Assembly (NCBI GenBank): GCA_021845705.1
Contig: JAJZVJ010000087.1
Location: 1 to 8,064, forward strand
From: a bacterium
Lineage (GTDB): Bacteria > Elusimicrobiota > Elusimicrobia > Elusimicrobiales > UBA9959
Reading direction: 5' to 3'
DNA: 8,064 nucleotides
A program made the translations under genes and the position numbers. Under the pieces are notes generated by a model. The model ran no database searches. It saw only the letters and a program-made list of their open reading frames with translations, and was not told the DNA's origin. The first letter of the stretch is position 1, and each line of letters opens with the position of its first letter. Positions 5,215-8,064 of the stretch are shown piece by piece.

Positions 5215-6186
5215 ATGAATAAAAAACTTATAGCGGTGTTCTTTGCCGCGGCTTCCCTGGCGGGCTACGCCTCGGCCGCCGACAGGCAGGTAACTTTTGA
5301 CCAGCGCGGTGATCTCGGCGCGATGCTGGCTACCGCGCAGGAAGAAGCGGGCCAGCCCGCCGTCTCTTCCCCCTCATTCCCGGACTTCACCTTCACCGAG
5401 ACCAAAACCCCGGTAAAGCACGCGATGGGTTTTATCCGCAAGGACCTGCCCGCCACTATGTGGAAATCCTTTAAGAACGTGAAAGTCTCCATCCCGAACA
5501 CGCTGGACCTGCGCCCGGGCCTCACCCAGATAGAGAACCAGGGCAGCTGCGGCAGCTGCTGGGCTTTCAGCCTGACGGCCACCCACCGCGACGGGTTCGC
5601 GCTCGGCGCCGGCGACCCGGGCCGGCTTTCGCAGGAATGGCTGGTGGATAACTCAACCTACGCGGCCGGCTGCCAGGGCGGCTACTTCGACTCGGCCAGC
5701 GATTTCGTGACCCCGGGCGGCCAGCCCCTGTGGAGCGCCTGCCCTTACAAGAGCGGTTCCGGTAAATGCGCCGCGGACCTGCCCAAGGCCGCGCACATAA
5801 AGAGCTGGTTCATGCTCGGTGAAAAGGCCACCGGCCCCACCGTTAAGGATATCGAGGCCTATATGGCCAGCACCGGCAAGCCTATCTCCATCGGCGTGGC
5901 CGCCGGAGTGGGCCGCTGGGAGAGCTACAGCAGCGGCATCTATAACGCCTGCAAATACGGCCAGCTGGACCACATGATAAATATCGTGGGCTGGGACAAC
6001 GAAGGCGCCGCTTTCGACGCCAACGGCAACCTGCCCGCCGGCAAGGGCGTCTGGATAATGCGCAACAGCTGGGGCACCTACTGGGGCGAGAAGGGCTACA
6101 TGCGCACCAAGATGACCGACGCTTCGGGCCAGCGCTGCAACGCGGTGGCGGAAGAAGCGGCCGCTTTCGAATTCGAAGCTCCCTGA
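5215..6186 (+). CDS. Secreted papain-family (C1A) cysteine protease
   Basis: A 323-residue cysteine endopeptidase of MEROPS family C1. A signal peptide (positive MNKK, hydrophobic core 5-18, cleavage near ASA at 19-21 or one residue later) sends it across the inner membrane. Residues 22-92 would be a short propeptide; I do not see the ERFNIN motif of plant and animal papains. The mature domain starts around IPNTLDLRPGL (93-103) and carries the full active site: Q109 and C115 in QGSCGSCWAF, H253 in LDHMINIVGWDN, and N284 in MRNSWGTYWGEKGYM. Besides C115, cysteines 112, 153 (GCQGG), 176, 185, 246 and 308 give six partners; C112-C153 is the conserved papain disulfide, and two more are plausible. 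It has its own promoter and strong ribosome binding site, and ends at a shared bidirectional terminator. Its substrate is unknown: nutrient protein degradation, envelope remodelling or attack on other cells are all possible. Confidence 0.96.
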   Translation: MNKKLIAVFFAAASLAGYASAADRQVTFDQRGDLGAMLATAQEEAGQPAVSSPSFPDFTFTETKTPVKHAMGFIRKDLPATMWKSFKNVKVSIPNTLDLRPGLTQIENQGSCGSCWAFSLTATHRDGFALGAGDPGRLSQEWLVDNSTYAAGCQGGYFDSASDFVTPGGQPLWSACPYKSGSGKCAADLPKAAHIKSWFMLGEKATGPTVKDIEAYMASTGKPISIGVAAGVGRWESYSSGIYNACKYGQLDHMINIVGWDNEGAAFDANGNLPAGKGVWIMRNSWGTYWGEKGYMRTKMTDASGQRCNAVAEEAAAFEFEAP

Positions 6187-6201
6187 GCCGTTCCGGTAAA
6201 C

Positions 6202-6241
6202 AAAAAAAGAACCGCGGGCCTCGGCCCGCGGTTCTTTTTTT
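6202..6241. terminator. Bidirectional Rho-independent terminator between convergent genes
   Basis: A perfect inverted repeat with 19-base arms (6202-6220 and 6223-6241) and a two-base centre. Each arm has a run of seven A or T, then GAACC and a GC core CGCGGGCC, so the RNA from either strand forms a stable hairpin followed by seven U. It lies 15 bases after the protease stop and 15 bases after the nuoN stop (on the other strand), and serves both. Confidence 0.95.
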
Positions 6242-6256
6242 GGCTTGTTCAGGCCG

Positions 6257-7684
6257 TCAGAAGTGGAAGGAAACGCAGCTCTTAACCATCTGCATGCAGG
6301 TTTCGGGGAGCAGGCCCAGCGCGAGGACCGCCAGCGAGGTGAAGCCTATCACGCCGGCGGTGTAGATATCGGTCTCTACCGCGGAGGGGTCCGCGGCTTC
6401 CGTGAAGAACATCCTGCGGGCTATGTTCATATAGTAGTAAACGGAGACCACGCTGTTGAGCACGCCCAGCACGGCCAGCCACAGGTAGTGCTGGGAATTA
6501 ACGGCGGAGGCGAAAACGTAGAACTTGGCCACGAACCCGGCGAGGGGAGGTATGCCGGCGAGCGAGAGCAGGAACATCACCATCACTATGGAGAGGCCGA
6601 GCGAGCGCTTGGCCAGGCCGTTATAGGCGTCCAGTTCGTATGAGCCTGTCTTCCCCGCCACCACCATGGCCACGGCGAAAGCGCCCATATTGGTGACCAG
6701 GTAGGCCAGCGCGTAGAAGAAAACGCTTTCCCGCCCGATGGGGTCCGCCACCACCAGGCCGATAAGCATATAACCGGCCTGGGCGATGGAAGAATAAGCG
6801 AGCAGCCTTTTGATATTGGTCTGGAACAGGGCGGTAAGGTTCCCGAGCGTCATGGTCAGGGCCGCCAGGATGGCGATGAGCATGGTGAAGTTGAGCGCGT
6901 AATGCGGGATCACCGCGGTGAAAATGCGCATCATGGCGCCGAGCGCCGCCAGCTTGGAGGCCACCGAGAGATAAGCCGTTATCGGGGTGGGCGCGCCTTC
7001 ATAGGCGTCCGGCGCCCAGAAGTGGAAGGGCACCATGGAGATCTTGAAGCCGAAGCCGGCCATGATGAAAAGCATGCCCATAAGGTAGGCGGGGTCGGTC
7101 AGGTGGGCCTCCACGGCCGTGGTGTAGGCGAAAAGATTGGTGGACCCTGTGGCGCCGTAGAACAGCGAGATGCCGTAGATGGTCACGGCGGTGGAGAGGC
7201 CGCCCATAAGGAAATATTTTATCGCGCCTTCGGCCGACCTCCGGTTCTTCTGCTCGAAACCGGTCAGGATAAAGCAGGAGATGCTTATCAGCTCCAGCGA
7301 GATGAGCAGGTAGACGAAATCCATCGCGCCGGAGAGGAGCATCATGCCGCAGCTGGCCCAGAGGAGCAGCGCGGTATAAGTCCCTATGTGGCGGGGCGGG
7401 ATGGGGGTATAGTTGACCGACAGCAGCAGCGTGAAGACCGTGGCGGTGAGGATGATGAATTTGAACAGCTGGGCGCCCGGGTCGAGTATCCACATGGTCC
7501 CGGTCCCGTAAGCGGACATCGCGGCCTGCGTCAGCACCATGCCGAGCACCGCCGCCGCCGTGATGGTCCCGAGGTGGAAAAGCAGCTTGGCGCGGTTCCC
7601 GCTTATGAAGGCCCCGGCCAGCAGGATGAACAGGCCGGCGCAGGCCAGGATTATTTCGGGGTTAAGCAGTATTAGATTTGTCAT
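6257..7684 (-). CDS. nuoN: NADH-quinone oxidoreductase subunit N (complex I)
   Basis: A 475-residue polytopic membrane protein, one of the three antiporter-like proton-pumping subunits of respiratory complex I. The length matches E. coli NuoN and about 14 membrane segments can be placed. The proton-channel residues are conserved: E131 in LISLELISIS, K156 in GAIKYFLMGG, K214 in GFGFKISMVPFHFWAPDAYEG (the family signature, 211-230), K244 in YLSVASKLAAL and K387 in PPLAGFVAKFYVF. These correspond to E133, K158, K217, K247 and K395 of E. coli. KRLLAYSSIAQAGYM (292-306) is also typical. It follows nuoM after a 54-base gap, as in standard nuo operons where N is last; the terminator just beyond confirms it ends the operon. 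No clear Shine-Dalgarno precedes the ATG at 7684-7682. The long frames opposite are shadows of its codon bias. Confidence 0.98.
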   Translation of the reverse strand: MTNLILLNPEIILACAGLFILLAGAFISGNRAKLLFHLGTITAAAVLGMVLTQAAMSAYGTGTMWILDPGAQLFKFIILTATVFTLLLSVNYTPIPPRHIGTYTALLLWASCGMMLLSGAMDFVYLLISLELISISCFILTGFEQKNRRSAEGAIKYFLMGGLSTAVTIYGISLFYGATGSTNLFAYTTAVEAHLTDPAYLMGMLFIMAGFGFKISMVPFHFWAPDAYEGAPTPITAYLSVASKLAALGAMMRIFTAVIPHYALNFTMLIAILAALTMTLGNLTALFQTNIKRLLAYSSIAQAGYMLIGLVVADPIGRESVFFYALAYLVTNMGAFAVAMVVAGKTGSYELDAYNGLAKRSLGLSIVMVMFLLSLAGIPPLAGFVAKFYVFASAVNSQHYLWLAVLGVLNSVVSVYYYMNIARRMFFTEAADPSAVETDIYTAGVIGFTSLAVLALGLLPETCMQMVKSCVSFHF

Positions 7685-7691
7685 AGTTAAT

Positions 7692-7733
7692 GCCGGGCAG
7701 CCCGGCCGTCCCGCGCTGCGGCTGACCGGCCGC
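7692..7733 (-). other. Two inverted repeats in the nuoM-nuoN gap
   Basis: GCCGGGC (7692-7698) and GCCCGGC (7700-7706) form a perfect seven-base inverted repeat around a single A; as RNA this gives a six-pair stem with loop of three. Next to it GCGGC (7718-7722) pairs with GCCGC (7729-7733) around six bases. Neither has a T-run on the minus strand. They fill most of the 54-base gap and may stabilise mRNA or tune nuoN translation. Confidence 0.4.
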
Positions 7734-7738
7734 TCCCG

Positions 7739-8064
7739 CTACTTCACTATCCCGACCAGGTAGGTGATGGTCGGGTTTATCAGGTCCAGGCAGAACCTGG
7801 GCCAGATACCTATAATAAGGGTCAGTACCGCCAGAGGAACTATCGCCACCAGCTCCCGGAAGTTCATGTCCTTCAGGCCGGCCCATTTCTCGTTGAAAGG
7901 CCCGAGGAACACTTTCTCTACCATGCGCAGGAAGAAAGCGGCGGTAACAAGTATGCCGATCGTGGCGAACGCCACGTAATAGGGCCAGGAATTGAAGGCG
8001 CCCAGGAAGCAGAGGAATTCCCCCACGAAACCGGCGAGCCCGGGAAGGCCGAGCGAGGCCATCA
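7739..8064 (-). CDS. nuoM: NADH-quinone oxidoreductase subunit M, C-terminal part (cut by window edge)
   Basis: The last 107 complete codons of a complex I antiporter-like subunit, open to the right edge, so the Met at 8062 is internal and not the start. The segment opens with ASLGLPGLAGFVGEFLCFLGAF, the conserved late NuoM membrane helix; its GEF glutamate matches the functional E407 of E. coli NuoM. Two further hydrophobic helices follow (VAFATIGILVTAAFFLRMV and LVAIVPLAVLTLIIGIWP), separated by the cytoplasmic-type segment FLGPFNEKWAGLKDMNFRE. The terminal helix ends in GIWPRFCLDLINPTITYL, as NuoM proteins do. The order nuoM then nuoN is standard; nuoL and nuoK would be expected just off the right edge. 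Confidence 0.95.
   Translation of the reverse strand, partial: MASLGLPGLAGFVGEFLCFLGAFNSWPYYVAFATIGILVTAAFFLRMVEKVFLGPFNEKWAGLKDMNFRELVAIVPLAVLTLIIGIWPRFCLDLINPTITYLVGIVK

Noticed and set aside
6902..7675. A 257-codon open frame on the plus strand opposite nuoN
   Set aside because: The product is repetitive in Gly, Glu, Arg, His and Gln with no fold-like pattern, as expected when a hydrophobic membrane gene is read in reverse.

Overview
The window is GC-rich, bacterial and tightly packed: ten protein-coding genes (two cut by the window edges), short gaps and no gap over 300 bases. I saw no RNA gene, insertion sequence or CRISPR array. Isoleucine is often encoded by ATA despite the high GC (11 of 22 Ile codons in nadA by hand count). 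That codon habit, together with complex I genes, secreted wall enzymes and a papain-like protease, suggests a free-living Gram-negative from an under-sampled phylum. Elusimicrobiota is my best guess, but it is inference only.

Left edge, minus strand (1-573): a 121-residue conserved protein of unknown function overlaps, by a TGATG junction, the start of a divergent PduO-type cob(I)alamin adenosyltransferase that runs off the window. A 102-base divergent gap follows.

Centre left, plus strand (652-3546): a TATAAT promoter precedes a 74-residue NifU-type Fe-S scaffold protein. After 93 bases comes a tight run of a PHP-domain phosphoesterase, a glycerophosphodiester phosphodiesterase and quinolinate synthase NadA. 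These three overlap (ATGA) or are one base apart, so they form one operon. NadA needs a [4Fe-4S] cluster, so a Fe-S scaffold just upstream makes biological sense.

Centre right, plus strand (3547-6186): two exported proteins. The first is an unusual single polypeptide joining a YkuD_2-type L,D-transpeptidase domain to a lytic transglycosylase (SLT) domain, so one enzyme may both cut glycan strands and act on the peptide stems. Its upstream gap is full of alternative GC-rich hairpins. The second, with its own promoter and a strong ribosome binding site, is a papain-family (C1A) cysteine protease with a complete active site and enough cysteines for three disulfides.

Right edge, minus strand (6202-8064): the end of a respiratory complex I operon. 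The C-terminal part of nuoM is followed by complete nuoN, which keeps all expected proton-channel residues. A perfect 19-base inverted repeat flanked by A7 and T7 separates nuoN from the convergent protease gene and should terminate transcription both ways.

The strongest candidates for something new are the transpeptidase-transglycosylase fusion, its hairpin-rich leader, and the unknown gene coupled to the cobalamin adenosyltransferase.
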